Made by a program: the position numbers and the translations under genes. This document shows positions 19,069-29,389 of a DNA stretch of 44,910 nucleotides, one piece after another. The notes beneath the pieces were generated by a model. That model had not been told where the DNA came from. It made no database searches and saw nothing but the letters and a program-made list of their open reading frames with translations. The number at the start of each line of letters is the position of its first letter. Position 1 is the stretch's first letter. Location of the stretch: contig CAMDPO010000019.1 of the NCBI GenBank assembly GCA_945904955.1, forward strand, positions 1 to 44,910, written 5' to 3'. This DNA comes from Rhizobium sp. Q54 (lineage in GTDB: Bacteria; Pseudomonadota; Alphaproteobacteria; UBA2966; CAIVPW01).

Positions 19069-19851
19069 ATGGCGGGCACCGATCGCACCCAGTCGCTGAT
19101 ACTCGGCGGTCCGGCTTTCGTGTTGGCGCGACCCCAGCTCGGCGAGAACATCGGCAGCGCCGCGCGCGCCATGCTGAACTTCGGCCTTTCGGACCTGCGC
19201 CTGGTCGAGCCGCGTCAGGGATGGCCCAACGAAAAGGCCATCGCATCCAGCTCCGGCGCCGAAGCCGTCACCGACGGGGCACGCGTCTACGGCAGCACCG
19301 CCGACGCCATCGCCGACCTGCAGTTCGTGTATGCCGCGTCGGCGCGACCGCGCGATATGGCCAAGACGGTGTTGACGGCGGAGGAGGGCGCCAAGCGCCT
19401 GCGCGCGCACGTCGCCAAGGGCGAGGCGGCCGGCGTGCTGTTCGGGCCGGAACGCACCGGCCTGCACAACGACGAGCTCGCCATCTCCGACGCCGTGATC
19501 GCCATCCCGGCGAACCCGGGCTTCGCGTCGCTCAACCTCGCCCACGCCGTGCTGTTGATCGGCTACGAGTGGTTCCGCCACGGCGACCAGCCGAGCAGCC
19601 GGGGCCCCGTGCGCCGCCGTGGTCGCCACTCGGGCAAGGCGTCCAGCAAAGAGGTGATGGACATGTTCCTGCACCTGGAGAGCGAGCTCGACGCCGCCGG
19701 CTTCTTCTGGCCCAACGAGAAAGCCCAGCGCATGACCCGCAACATCCGCAACATGTTCCAGCGCGCTAGTCTCAGCGAGCAGGACGTGCGCACCCTGCGC
19801 GGCATCATCAAGGCGCTCGCCGAGGGCAGCCCCAAGCGCAAGCGGACCTAG
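19069..19851 (+). CDS. trmJ: tRNA (cytidine/uridine-2'-O-) methyltransferase, TrmJ type
   Basis: A SPOUT-superfamily enzyme that methylates the 2'-hydroxyl of position 32 in tRNA anticodon loops, using SAM. The SpoU motifs are clear: RPQLGENIGSAARAMLNFGL, LFGPERTGLHNDEL and SLNLAHAVLLIGYEW, which together form the trefoil knot. A C-terminal extension of about 85 residues (KEVMDMFLHLESELDAAGFF onwards) is found in TrmJ. It has 260 residues. It is the last gene of the nadE operon, two bases after rarD. Its stop shares four bases with the stop of the convergent WYL-like gene. Confidence 0.9.
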   Translation: MAGTDRTQSLILGGPAFVLARPQLGENIGSAARAMLNFGLSDLRLVEPRQGWPNEKAIASSSGAEAVTDGARVYGSTADAIADLQFVYAASARPRDMAKTVLTAEEGAKRLRAHVAKGEAAGVLFGPERTGLHNDELAISDAVIAIPANPGFASLNLAHAVLLIGYEWFRHGDQPSSRGPVRRRGRHSGKASSKEVMDMFLHLESELDAAGFFWPNEKAQRMTRNIRNMFQRASLSEQDVRTLRGIIKALAEGSPKRKRT

Positions 19852-20219
19852 ATTTCGTGCGGCCGCCGCTTGGTGCGCTGCAGCGACGTCGACGCGTACT
19901 CGAGGTCCGCGGCGGTATCGATCAGGCTGATGCAGCTCAAGCCGTATTCCCCGGTCGGGTCGCCGATCGACCAGGGCTCCTCGGTCACCCGCAGGGCGGT
20001 GACTTTCTCGAGGGCGAAGCAGCGCCAGTCGCCGCCCGCCTTCAGCTTGGTGCCCGAGCTGCCCCCGGACTGCCAGCCGAACACCCGCCAGGACCCGTCC
20101 TTGGTGCCCAGCACGTGGGGCGAGAACTCGCGCTCGTTGCCGTTGGCCATGAACCGCACCTGGCGGCGCGCGTGGATTGCCTCGCGGATCAGGCCGAGGG
20201 TCGCGGTGGAGGTGACCAT
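19848..20219 (-). CDS. WYL-like domain protein
   Basis: The product of about 123 residues resembles a stand-alone WYL-type beta-barrel domain: IREAIHARRQVRFMANGNER, PHVLGTKDGSWRVFGWQSGG and WRCFALEKVTALRVTEEPW follow the usual spacing. WYL domains often sense ligands or nucleic acid in regulators, but here there is no helix-turn-helix partner, so no function is claimed. I used the ATG at 20219. A TTG at 20261 has a better ribosome-binding sequence (GGGAGGGG) and would add 14 residues. It converges with trmJ, sharing the bases CTAG. Confidence 0.6.
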   Translation of the reverse strand: MVTSTATLGLIREAIHARRQVRFMANGNEREFSPHVLGTKDGSWRVFGWQSGGSSGTKLKAGGDWRCFALEKVTALRVTEEPWSIGDPTGEYGLSCISLIDTAADLEYASTSLQRTKRRPHEI

Positions 20220-20289
20220 GGCCCAGCTAAGCACGGGTGCGGGCCCGCCGCTGTGGAGCAATTCGCGCCCCTCCCGGCCCAGCCTTGGT

Positions 20290-20318
20290 TTGACAAGGCA
20301 GACCCCCGTGGGCTAAGT
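20290..20318 (+). promoter_or_regulatory. Candidate rpsD promoter
   Basis: A perfect TTGACA (20290-20295) is followed by a 17-base spacer and CTAAGT (20313-20318), about 105 bases upstream of the rpsD ATG. The leader could carry a regulatory structure, but I did not identify one. Confidence 0.5.
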
Positions 20319-20422
20319 ACCCGCGCCCCGAGGGCCACGGTCTTCCGGGCGAATAAGCACCTATTGTGGCCAAGGCCACGGCTCGAAAAGGGCCGCGACC
20401 CCGGCCGCCAGCCAAGGACCAC

Positions 20423-21040
20423 ATGACCAAACGCGCCACGTCCAAGTACAAGATCAATCGCGCCCTGGGCGTCAACCTGTGGGGCCGGCCGAAGAGCGCC
20501 ATCAACCGCCGCGACTATCGCCCCGGCCAGCATGGTCAGGCGCGCCGCCGCCGCCTGTCGGACTACGGCAACCAGCTCGCCGCCAAACAGAAGCTGAAGG
20601 CCTACTACGGCGAGATTGGCGAGCGTCAGTTCCGCAACTTGTATCGCGAGGCGATCCGCCTGCCGGGCGACACGTCCGAGTTCTTGATCGGGCTGCTGGA
20701 GCGCCGCTTGTCGACCGTCGTGTATCGCATGAAGTTTGCGCCGACCGTGTTCGCCACGCGCCAGCTCATCAACCACGGCCATATCCGGGTCAACGGCAAG
20801 CGCGTCAACGTCGGCGGCTACATGCTGAAGCCGGGTGACGTGGTCGAGGTCGCGCCGAAGATGCAACAGAACGCCGGCGTTCTCGAGGCCGCCCAGTCGG
20901 GCGAGCGCGAGGTGCCGGATTTCCTGCAGGTCGACCAAGCCAACCTGAAGGGCACCTTCCTGCGCATCCCGTCGTTTGCCGAGGTCCCGTACCCCGTGCA
21001 GATGCAGCCGCACTTGGTCGTCGAGTTCTACTCACGCTAG
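20423..21040 (+). CDS. rpsD: 30S ribosomal protein S4
   Basis: S4 nucleates assembly of the 30S body by binding 16S rRNA. The ATG at 20423 gives 205 residues beginning [21 protein letters not shown], the standard S4 start; a GTG at 20366 would add an atypical basic extension. [14 protein letters not shown] and the S4 RNA-binding domain ([41 protein letters not shown]) are clear. The C-terminus [10 protein letters not shown] is canonical. It stands alone, as is usual in alphaproteobacteria, with its own candidate promoter and a strong terminator downstream. Confidence 0.97.
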   Translation: MTKRATSKYKINRALGVNLWGRPKSAINRRDYRPGQHGQARRRRLSDYGNQLAAKQKLKAYYGEIGERQFRNLYREAIRLPGDTSEFLIGLLERRLSTVVYRMKFAPTVFATRQLINHGHIRVNGKRVNVGGYMLKPGDVVEVAPKMQQNAGVLEAAQSGEREVPDFLQVDQANLKGTFLRIPSFAEVPYPVQMQPHLVVEFYSR

Positions 21041-21065
21041 TCGCGCCGCGCGAAGCTTGGGTACA

Positions 21066-21099
21066 GAGCCGCGGGTCTCCCCCGCGGCTCTTTTCGTTT
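21066..21099 (+). terminator. Rho-independent terminator after rpsD
   Basis: A perfect 10-bp stem, GAGCCGCGGG (21066-21075) with CCCGCGGCTC (21081-21090), has a five-base loop and is followed by TTTTCGTTT. Confidence 0.85.
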
Positions 21100-21115
21100 G
21101 GAGTCCCCAACGTCG

Positions 21116-22354
21116 ATGAACTCGCAACCGCGCGTGCTGCCCGTCCTGTTCGCCACCCTGCTGCTCGACATGATCGGGTTCGGCATGGTGATCCCGATCT
21201 TGCCCATCCTGCTCACGGACCCGTCCTCGCCGGCGTTCCTGCTGGATGGGTACTCGCAGGGCATGCAGTTCCTGATGGCGGGAGTGCTGATGGCGCTCTG
21301 GGGCGTGACGCAGTTCATCTCGGCGCCGATCGCCGGTGAGTTGTCCGACCGGTTCGGGCGCAAGCGCCTCTTGATCGTAGGCGTCGGGGTGTTGGCGGCC
21401 TCACAGGTCCTGTTCGGTATCGGCGTCGAGATCGAGTCGATCGGGCTCCTCTTCTTCGCGCGCGCGATTGCTGGCATCGCCGCCGGCAACGCCGCCATCG
21501 CCCAGGCGACCATCGCCGACGTCACCGCGCCCCAGGACCGCGCCAAGAACTTCGGCCTGATCGGCGCGGCCTTCGGCATCGGGTTCATCCTAGGGCCGCT
21601 GCTGTCCGGCTGGATTGCTGGGTTCACGGACGATCCCGCGATGCCGTTCTGGGTCGCGGGCGCGCTGGGCACGCTCAACGTCCTGTTCGTCGGGCTCTTC
21701 TTGCGCGAGACCAACACGCGCGCCGCCGCCGCGCGGACGGCCTTCACGATCTGGAAGGGCGCCCGCAACATCGCGGCCGCAGTCCGCGACGTCGACACGC
21801 GCACGCTCTATGCCGCCTCGTTCCTTTATCTGCTGGGGTTCGGCTTCCTGCCGCCGTTCTACGGCGTGTTTTTGGTGAACGAGCTCGGCTTCAACGCCAC
21901 GCAGGTCGGCATGGCATTCGCCGCCGTCGGCCTGTGTGTCACCTTCGCGCAACTCGTCGTCCTTCGCCTGCTCACGACCCGATTCTCGGAACGCGCGATC
22001 CTGCGTGTCTCGATGCTGACGGTCGCGGCCAGCATGGTGGTCTTCTCGTTCATGCCGACGTGGTGGCTGGTGATCGCGTTGATCCCGTTCACTTCCATCC
22101 CGCAGGGCCTGACCATGGCCAACATGCCGGCCCTCATCAGCCGCGCGGTACCGCGCGAGCGCCAGGGCGTCGCCCTCGGCATCAACGGGTCTCTGATGGC
22201 GCTCGGCGCCGCGTTGGCGCCAGCGATTGGCGGGGTCGGCGCCGCCGTGCTCGACATCCACACGCCCTTCGTCTTGGGCGGCGCATGCATCTTTGCGGCC
22301 TGGGCGGTGCTGTTTCTGGTCGCGAGCCAGCGCGCTCCGCAGCCGGCCGCATAG
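21116..22354 (+). CDS. MFS transporter, TetA/drug-efflux-like
   Basis: The 412-residue protein has about twelve hydrophobic segments and the major-facilitator motif A, GELSDRFGRKRLL, between the second and third helices. LLDMIGFGMVIPILPILL at the N-terminus and the AxGxGxxxGPxxxG-type motif C (GAAFGIGFILGPLLSGW) match drug-proton antiporters related to TetA. The ATG at 21116 is used; a TTG at 21098 falls within the rpsD terminator. The substrate cannot be deduced. It is monocistronic, between two terminators, and I see no adjacent repressor gene. Confidence 0.85.
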   Translation: MNSQPRVLPVLFATLLLDMIGFGMVIPILPILLTDPSSPAFLLDGYSQGMQFLMAGVLMALWGVTQFISAPIAGELSDRFGRKRLLIVGVGVLAASQVLFGIGVEIESIGLLFFARAIAGIAAGNAAIAQATIADVTAPQDRAKNFGLIGAAFGIGFILGPLLSGWIAGFTDDPAMPFWVAGALGTLNVLFVGLFLRETNTRAAAARTAFTIWKGARNIAAAVRDVDTRTLYAASFLYLLGFGFLPPFYGVFLVNELGFNATQVGMAFAAVGLCVTFAQLVVLRLLTTRFSERAILRVSMLTVAASMVVFSFMPTWWLVIALIPFTSIPQGLTMANMPALISRAVPRERQGVALGINGSLMALGAALAPAIGGVGAAVLDIHTPFVLGGACIFAAWAVLFLVASQRAPQPAA

Positions 22355-22360
22355 CGCAAA

Positions 22361-22393
22361 CGAAGAAGGGCGCCCGATGGGCGCCCTTCTTCG
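22361..22393. terminator. Bidirectional terminator between the MFS gene and grxD
   Basis: A perfect 15-bp inverted repeat (22361-22375 with 22379-22393) has a three-base loop and separates two convergent genes. The minus strand continues with a short TTTG. It can serve both the MFS gene and the pur-bolA-grxD operon. Confidence 0.8.
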
Positions 22394-22413
22394 TCGGTCG
22401 CGGAGGTCGCAGA

Positions 22414-22764
22414 CTAGGCGGCCTTCGTCGCAACGCCCTTGTCGGTGAACAGCGTCTTCAGTTCGCCCGACGTCTGCATCTCGCGGACGATGTCGCAGCC
22501 GCCGATGAACTCGCCTTTCACGAAGAGCTGCGGGATGGTCGGCCAGTCCGAGAATTCCTTGATGCCCTGGCGCAGACCGGGATCGGTGAGCACATCGATG
22601 CCCTTGTATTGCACGCCCATGTTGTTGAGCACCTGCACCACCGCGGCGGAAAACCCGCACATCGGGAAGGCAGGCGTGCCCTTCATGAACAGGACGACGG
22701 AGTTGTCCTTGATCTCCTGGCGGATGCGGTCGTGGACCGCATTGCCGGTGGTAGTGTCGTTCAT
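22414..22764 (-). CDS. grxD: Monothiol glutaredoxin (Grx4 type)
   Basis: This CGFS-type glutaredoxin binds and transfers [2Fe-2S] clusters with glutathione. The active site is PMCGFS with Cys36, preceded by [29 protein letters not shown] contains the TIP cis-proline and the glutathione-binding GGCD. The length of 116 residues is normal. It lies just downstream of bolA, its usual partner: Grx4 and BolA proteins form cluster-bridged heterodimers. It is the last gene of the purC-purS-purQ-purL-bolA-grxD run. Confidence 0.95.
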   Translation of the reverse strand: MNDTTTGNAVHDRIRQEIKDNSVVLFMKGTPAFPMCGFSAAVVQVLNNMGVQYKGIDVLTDPGLRQGIKEFSDWPTIPQLFVKGEFIGGCDIVREMQTSGELKTLFTDKGVATKAA

Positions 22765-22775
22765 CGGTTCTCCTC

Positions 22776-23009
22776 CTACTTGGGCGTTTCGGTCTGCAGT
22801 GCCAGTGCGTGCAGCTCGCCGCCCATGCGGCCCTTGAGGGCCGAGTATACCATTTGGTGCTGGCGCACCCGCGGCACGCCTACGAACGCCTTCGAGATCA
22901 CGCGCGCGGCGTAGTGGTCACCGTCGCCGCGCAGGTCGTCGATCTTCACGACCGCGTCGGGGAATGCCTCCTTGATCAGGCGCTCGATTTCATCGGCCTT
23001 CATCGCCAT
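22776..23009 (-). CDS. bolA: BolA family protein
   Basis: A 77-residue protein with the BolA fold: [19 protein letters not shown], then [29 protein letters not shown] and [10 protein letters not shown]. The conserved RVRQHQ segment contains the His that can bind a [2Fe-2S] cluster with glutaredoxin. It sits between purL and grxD, with short gaps to both. A role with Grx4 in iron-sulfur trafficking or iron sensing follows from the family and this neighbour. A transcription-factor role has also been proposed for some BolA proteins. Confidence 0.93.
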   Translation of the reverse strand: MAMKADEIERLIKEAFPDAVVKIDDLRGDGDHYAARVISKAFVGVPRVRQHQMVYSALKGRMGGELHALALQTETPK

Positions 23010-23027
23010 TGGGCTGCCCTCAGAATC

Positions 23028-25252
23028 TTAAGCGTTTCCAGACATATAGGCCGGCAGCCACGCTTCGTTGGCGGCCTTTAGCTCACCGACGGATATGGCC
23101 CACCCCCCAACGCCTGTCAACGAAGCGCCCCCGGTGGTTCCGATGCGGCGGGCAATCACACCTTCGTTCTCGGCATGGGTCAGCAGGGTGGCGAGGTCGG
23201 TCTCGGCAACCTCCAGCACGTAGCGCGCCTGGTCTTCGCCGAACAGGAAGGCGTGCGGGGGCAGGGCGCCCGTCGGGATTTCGAGCGTCGCGCCGATACC
23301 GCCCGCCATCGCCATCTCGGCCACCGCGACCAGCAGGCCGCCGTCCGAGCAGTCGTGGCACGCCAGTGACTTGCCGGTCTGGATGAAGGTGCGGACGAAG
23401 TCGCCGTTGCGGCGCTCCTCGGCCAGGTCCACGGGCGGCGGGGCGCCGTCTTCGCGCCCCTCGGTCTCGCGCAGATAGAGGGAGGCGCCCAAGTGCCCCC
23501 GCGTATGCCCGATCCGCACCAGCGCGTGGCCGGCGCCTTTGAGGGCAATGGTCTGCATGACACGGAGGTTGTCGAGAATCCCGACCCCGCCGATCGACGG
23601 AGTGGGCTGCACGCCGGTGGTGCCGGTGTCGTTGTAGAGCGACACATTGCCGGACACGACCGGGAAATCGAGCGCCTTGCAGGCCTCCGCCATGCCTTCG
23701 ATGCAGCCGACAAACTGGCCCATGATCTCGGGCCGCTCGGGGTTGCCGAAGTTCATGCAGTCGGTGATGGCGAGTGGCTTGGCGCCGACCGCGGTGATGT
23801 TGCGCCACGCCTCGGCAACGGCCTGGGCGCCGCCCACCTTCGGATCCGCGTCGCAATAGCGCGGCGTGCAATCGGTGACGAGCGCAAGGCCGCGGTCGCT
23901 GCCATGGATGCGCACGACCGCCGCGTCGCCGCCCGGGCGCTGCAGCGTGTCGGCCATGACCATGTGGTCGTACTGTTCCCAGATCCAGCGCTTGGAGGCG
24001 AGATCGGGGCAGGAGATCAGCTTCTTCAGCACGCCGGCAATGTCGTCCGGCACCGGCACGCTCTTGGGGTCCACGGTTGGGCGCGGCGGCGACGGCACCC
24101 ACGGGCGCGCGTACTCGGGCATCTGCTCGGATAGCGGCGCCACCGGCATGTCGGCGGCGACTTGGCCGTGCTGCCGCAACACGAACCGGCCGGTGTCGGT
24201 GAGGCGGCCGATCACGGCGAAGTCGAGCTCCCACTTGCGGAAGATGCGCTCGGCCTCGGCCTCGCGGCCCTGCTTGAGCACCATGAGCATGCGCTCTTGG
24301 CTCTCCGACAGCATGATCTCGTAGGCACTCATGCCAACTTCGCGCTGCGGCACCTGGTCGAGGTCGATCTCGATGCCGAGACCGCCCTTGCCGGCCATTT
24401 CGAACGACGACGACGTGAGGCCGGCAGCGCCCATGTCCTGGATCGCCACGATGGCATCGGTTTCCATCAGCTCGAGGCACGCCTCGATCAGCAGCTTCTC
24501 GGTGAACGGATCGCCGACCTGAACGGTGGGACGCTTCGCTTCGACTTCTTCGCCGAACACCGCCGACGCCATGGTGGCGCCGTGGATACCGTCGCGGCCT
24601 GTCTTGGAGCCGACATAGACGACCGGATTGCCGATGCCCGCGGCGCGCGCATAGAACACGCGATCGGCGCGGGCGAGCCCCACGGTCATGGCGTTGACCA
24701 GGATGTTGCCATTGTAGCGCGGGTGGAACGTGCATTCGCCGCCGACCGTTGGCACGCCGACGCAGTTGCCATAGCCGCCGATACCACCGACCACGCCGGC
24801 GATCAGGTGGCGCGTCTTGGGATGCTTGGGGTCGCCGAAGCGCAGTGCGTTCAGGTTGGCAATGGGGCGCGCGCCCATCGTGAAGACGTCGCGCAGGATG
24901 CCACCGACGCCGGTCGCCGCGCCCTGGTACGGCTCGATGAACGACGGGTGGTTGTGTGACTCCATCTTGAAGATGGCGACCATGCCGTCGCCGATGTCGA
25001 TGACGCCGGCGTTCTCGCCGGGCCCGCACACGACCCACGGGGCCGTGGTGGGGAGCGTGCGCAGCCACCTCTTGGAGCTCTTGTAGGAGCAGTGCTCGCT
25101 CCACATCACCGAGAAGATGCCGAGCTCGGTGACGTTGGGCGTGCGGCCTAGGATTGACAGCGCGAGCTTGTACTCCTCCGCCGACAGGCCGAATTCGCGG
25201 GCGAGGGCCTCCATGCTCTTCGGCGCGTCGGCCGCTTTGGTCTTGGTCGCGG

Positions 25253-25256
<4 letters not shown>
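23028..25256 (-). CDS. purL: Phosphoribosylformylglycinamidine synthase, large subunit
   Basis: PurL converts FGAR to FGAM in purine synthesis, using ammonia passed from PurQ. The 742-residue length is that of the small PurL that needs separate PurQ and Pur[27 protein letters not shown], the [10 protein letters not shown] region and [15 protein letters not shown] are family signatures. The protein has two AIRS-like ATP-binding halves and no glutaminase domain. I set the ATG at 25256, which overlaps the purQ stop in ATGA; the longer open frame is antisense-like sequence over purQ. bolA and grxD follow. Confidence 0.97.
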
Positions 25257-25945
<689 letters not shown>

Positions 25946-25963
25946 GTCAGCACTTCGCCAAGG

Positions 25964-26206
25964 CTACTTCAGGACTTCGAACGCATAGTCCTCGATGACC
26001 GTGTTGGCGAGCAGGCGCTCGCACATGCTGCGCACGGTCTTCTCGGCGCTCGCCTTGTCGTCGTCCTTGAGGTCGAGCTCGAGGAACTTGCCCTGGCGCA
26101 CGCCGACGACGCTGTCGAAGCCGAGCGCATGGAGGGCATTGGCGATCGCCTTGCCCTGGGGGTCGAGGACGCCCTGCTTGAGCGTCACGTGAACTCTTGC
26201 CTTCAA
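25964..26206 (-). CDS. purS: Phosphoribosylformylglycinamidine synthase subunit PurS
   Basis: PurS is the small bridging subunit that lets PurQ dock on PurL. The 80-residue protein shows the signature KARVHVTLKQGVLDPQGKAI, then GFDSVVGVRQGKFLELDL. It lies between purC and purQ with gaps of about 20 bases, the usual order in alphaproteobacteria with the split enzyme. Nothing odd is seen. Confidence 0.95.
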   Translation of the reverse strand: MKARVHVTLKQGVLDPQGKAIANALHALGFDSVVGVRQGKFLELDLKDDDKASAEKTVRSMCERLLANTVIEDYAFEVLK

Positions 26207-26225
26207 GTACGTGTCTCCGTCTCCG

Positions 26226-26993
26226 CTATTGCATCGCCTTGGGACCGGGCATGTCGCGCGGTCCGCTTTCCGGCAGAATACCGAGACGCTGGGCCACTTC
26301 CTGGTAGGCCTCAGCCACGCCGCCGAGGTCCTTGCGGAAGCGGTCCTTGTCCATCTTGTCGTTGGTGCGCACGTCCCACAGGCGGCACGAGTCGGGGCTG
26401 ATCTCGTCGGCCAGGATGATACTCATCTCGTCGTTCTGGTTGTAGTAGCGACCGAACTCCAGCTTGAAGTCGATCAGCCGGATGCCGACGCCGAGGAACA
26501 GGCCGCAGAGAAAATCGTTGATGCGCAGCGAGAGCGACATGATCTCGTCGAGCTCTTGCGGCGTCGCCCAGCCGAACGCGGTGATGTGCTCTTCCGAAAC
26601 GAACGGGTCACCAAGCTCGTCGGCCTTATAGCAGAACTCGACGATCGAACGCGGCAGGGTGGTGCCCTCCGGAATGCCGAGACGCTTGGAGATCGAACCC
26701 GCGGCGACGTTGCGCACGATGATCTCGAGCGGAATGATCTCGACCTCGCGGATCAGCTGCTCGCGCATGTTGAGGCGGCGCACGAAGTGGGTCGGCACAC
26801 CGATCTCACCGAGCTTGGTCATCAAGTACTCGGAGATACGGTTGTTGAGCACACCCTTGCCGGTGATGGTGCCCTTCTTCTGGTTGTTGTTCGCGCTCGC
26901 ATCGTCCTTGAAGTACTGGACGAGCGTGCCGGGCTCGGGGCCCTCGAACAGCACCTTGGCCTTGCCTTCGTAGATCTGTTTGCGTCGCGTCAT
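26226..26993 (-). CDS. purC: SAICAR synthetase
   Basis: It joins aspartate to CAIR with ATP, giving SAICAR in purine synthesis. The 255 residues begin [20 protein letters not shown] and include the substrate-binding [14 protein letters not shown] and the conserved [10 protein letters not shown] and [14 protein letters not shown]. It is the first gene of the minus-strand operon. The 239-base region upstream (26994-27232) is shared with the divergent ATPase zeta-subunit gene and must hold promoters for both; I could not pick convincing -35/-10 pairs or a known operator there. Confidence 0.97.
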   Translation of the reverse strand: MTRRKQIYEGKAKVLFEGPEPGTLVQYFKDDASANNNQKKGTITGKGVLNNRISEYLMTKLGEIGVPTHFVRRLNMREQLIREVEIIPLEIIVRNVAAGSISKRLGIPEGTTLPRSIVEFCYKADELGDPFVSEEHITAFGWATPQELDEIMSLSLRINDFLCGLFLGVGIRLIDFKLEFGRYYNQNDEMSIILADEISPDSCRLWDVRTNDKMDKDRFRKDLGGVAEAYQEVAQRLGILPESGPRDMPGPKAMQ

Positions 26994-27232
26994 ACCTGTC
27001 CTGATGGAACGGCTACGCCCCGCTTCTTAGCGGCTCGTCGGGGTCGGCCTGGCGGCTGGGAGAGGGGACCATATCTCAATCGCCAGGGGCCCACAACGCG
27101 CCGAAAGGGGCGGAAATCCTGGTATTTTCGGGCGGTTGCGGCCCTCCGTCGCGGTCCCCACATGACCAAATCTAGAGCGCAGCCGCGGGATGTCCCGTAG
27201 CATGCCGGCAGCAGCGAAAAGGGACCCAACCG

Positions 27233-27550
27233 ATGGCTATGGACGACCGCAAGAAGGCCTTCGAAGACAAGTACGCCCGCGACAAGGAGCTTCAGTTCAA
27301 GGTCGGGGCGCGCCGCAACAAGCTCTTGGGCCTGTGGGCCGCCGAGCAGATGGGCCTCAAGGGCGACGCCGCCACGACGTACGCAAAGTCGGTGATTGAA
27401 TCCGACTTCGAGGAAGCGGGTGACGAGGACGTGTTCCGCAAGGTGATGGCCGACCTCAAGGCGAAGAAGGTCGACGTCTCCGATCACCGCCTGCGCAAGC
27501 GCATGGAAGAGCTGCTGACGGAAGCGCGCGACCAGCTGATGAAGGAGTAG
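27233..27550 (+). CDS. F1-ATPase inhibitor subunit zeta (DUF1476 family)
   Basis: This 105-residue helical protein matches the alphaproteobacterial family once called DUF1476: DDRKKAFEDKYARDKELQFK, then RRNKLLGLWAAEQMGLKG and VMADLKAKKVDVSDHRLRKRM. In Paracoccus denitrificans the family member is the zeta subunit, which inhibits ATP hydrolysis by F1 through its N-terminal segment. That role is inferred here from family membership. The start could be the ATG at 27233 or 27239, and AAAGGGA lies upstream. It is divergent from purC and convergent with purB. Confidence 0.88.
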   Translation: MAMDDRKKAFEDKYARDKELQFKVGARRNKLLGLWAAEQMGLKGDAATTYAKSVIESDFEEAGDEDVFRKVMADLKAKKVDVSDHRLRKRMEELLTEARDQLMKE

Positions 27551-27555
27551 CGCCG

Positions 27556-28920
27556 CTACTTCTTGCGCTTGGTGCGGCGCGCCGTCGTGCTACCGGCACG
27601 GCTCCGGCGTGACGGTGCACCGCTTGCGCTTCCGAACACGCGCTTGAAGATGGTATCGACGTGGCGCGTGTGGCGCGCCGGGTCGAAGGCGGCATTGAGC
27701 GCCTTCTTCGAAAGGGCTGCCTTCACCTGCGGGTCCTTCTCGATCCAATCGCGGAAGCTGCCGCCGGCATCCCACGTGTGCATCGCGTTGCGCTGCACGA
27801 CGCGATAGGCGTCTTCGCGCGACATGCCGGCTTCCGTCAAGGCCAGCAGAACCGCGCCGGAAAACACGATGCCGCCGTTGGCCTCGAGGTTGGCGCGCAT
27901 GCGCTCTGGATAGACGACCAGCTTGTCCATCACCTGCGTGAGGCGCGCCAGGGCGAAGTCCAGCGCCACGGTCGTGTCCGGCCCAATAACGCGCTCCACC
28001 GCCGAGTGCGAGATGTCGCGCTCGTGCCACAGCGCGACGTTCTCCAGTGCCGGCACCACGGCGCCGCGCACGACGCGCGCCAGGCCGACCAGGTTCTCGG
28101 TGAGGATCGGGTTGCGCTTGTGCGGCATCGCCGACGAGCCCTTCTGGCCCTTGGAGAAGAACTCCTCGGCCTCGCGCACTTCCGTGCGCTGCAGGTGGCG
28201 GATCTCGATGGACAGCCGCTCGACCGAGCTGGCGATCACGCCGAGGGTCGCGAAGAACATGGCGTGACGGTCGCGCGGGATGACCTGGGTAGAGACGGGC
28301 TCCGCGACAAGGCCGAGCTTCTTCGCGACGTACTCCTCGACGCGCGGATCGACGTTGGCAAACGTGCCGACCGCGCCCGAGATGGCGCAGGTGGCGATAT
28401 CGGCGCGGGCCGCGAGCAATCGCTCCTTGGCGCGCGCGAACTCGGCATAGGCGAAGGCGAGCTTCAGTCCGAACGTCGTCGGCTCAGCGTGGATGCCGTG
28501 GCTGCGGCCGATGGTGACGTCGTCCTTGTGCTCGCGCGCGCGCCGCTCCAGCACGACCAGCAACCCATCCAGGTCCGCAAGCAGCAGGTCGGCAGCGCGC
28601 GTCAGCTGCACGGCAAGGCACGTGTCGAGGACGTCGGACGAGGTCATGCCCTGGTGGACGAAGCGCGCCTCCGGCCCCACGAACTCGGCCACTGAGGTCA
28701 GGAAGGCGATGACGTCGTGCTTTACCTCGCGCTCGATCTCATCGATGCGGGCGATGTCGAAGTTGCCCTTGGCGCGCAGCGCTTTCGGCACCGACTTCGG
28801 CACCTGGCCGAGGTCAGCCATGGCCTCGGCCGCCAGGGTCTCGATCTCGAGCCAGATGCGGAAGCGCGTCTCCGGCTCCCAAATGGCGGTCATTTCCGGG
28901 CGGCTATAGCGCGGGATCAT
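27556..28920 (-). CDS. purB: Adenylosuccinate lyase
   Basis: PurB acts twice in purine synthesis, cleaving SAICAR and adenylosuccinate to release fumarate. The fumarase/aspartase signature GSSAMPHKRNPI is present, as are TSSDVLDTCLAVQL and GRSHGIHAEPTTFGLKLA, which carry catalytic residues. Residues 1-430 match the usual enzyme. The last roughly 25 residues form a Ser/Arg/Lys-rich tail (SRRSRAGSTTARRTKRKK) that seems an optional basic extension. The gene is not joined to the pur operon but lies nearby on the same strand. Confidence 0.96.
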   Translation of the reverse strand: MIPRYSRPEMTAIWEPETRFRIWLEIETLAAEAMADLGQVPKSVPKALRAKGNFDIARIDEIEREVKHDVIAFLTSVAEFVGPEARFVHQGMTSSDVLDTCLAVQLTRAADLLLADLDGLLVVLERRAREHKDDVTIGRSHGIHAEPTTFGLKLAFAYAEFARAKERLLAARADIATCAISGAVGTFANVDPRVEEYVAKKLGLVAEPVSTQVIPRDRHAMFFATLGVIASSVERLSIEIRHLQRTEVREAEEFFSKGQKGSSAMPHKRNPILTENLVGLARVVRGAVVPALENVALWHERDISHSAVERVIGPDTTVALDFALARLTQVMDKLVVYPERMRANLEANGGIVFSGAVLLALTEAGMSREDAYRVVQRNAMHTWDAGGSFRDWIEKDPQVKAALSKKALNAAFDPARHTRHVDTIFKRVFGSASGAPSRRSRAGSTTARRTKRKK

Positions 28921-28984
28921 CCGGTCGTCCTGAGAGTGCTATGTTCACGGGCCGCCTGGGGCACCTACGGGGAGAAGCATCCGC

Positions 28985-29389
28985 ATGCGCGCTGGCATCC
29001 TGTGGCGTTACGCCACTGTGTTTCTCATGGTCCAGCCTGAGGTCGCAAGTGCTGCGGACCTGTTCTTCTGCGAAGAGCGCGACTCGGTGGGTTTCCATCT
29101 GGAAGCGGGGCAGCCCGAGCGGGTGCGCTTCGTCGGCGCCCGCTTCACCATCTTTGTCGAGTATCCCGGCATGGCCCTGACCATCGAGGGCGGCCCCTCA
29201 TTCACCTTCCGCTGCTCCGGCGATGACCAGGTGTGGACCTGCAGCGACGGGCTGCGCCTGTTCGTCATGCAGCGCGGCAACGGCCAGTTCGCCATGAGCC
29301 GCCTGGCCGGCCTGGTCCTCGCCGAGCCCCCCGCCCAGGGTCTGACGCGCGAGCCGCTGGCGGTGAGCTGGGGCGTCTGCGAGCGCTAG
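28985..29389 (+). CDS. Secreted protein of unknown function
   Basis: A 134-residue protein with a cleavable signal peptide ([23 protein letters not shown] then AD). The mature part contains Cys residues in [26 protein letters not shown] and the C-terminal GVCER, an even number that suggests two disulfides in the periplasm. It is otherwise beta-rich by pattern, and I recognise no family. It is divergent from purB and its stop overlaps the rpiA stop by four bases. Confidence 0.7.
   Translation: MRAGILWRYATVFLMVQPEVASAADLFFCEERDSVGFHLEAGQPERVRFVGARFTIFVEYPGMALTIEGGPSFTFRCSGDDQVWTCSDGLRLFVMQRGNGQFAMSRLAGLVLAEPPAQGLTREPLAVSWGVCER

Noticed and set aside
20366-20422. Longer rpsD from a GTG
   Set aside because: S4 proteins start MTKR and are about 205 residues; the extra 19 residues do not match the family.
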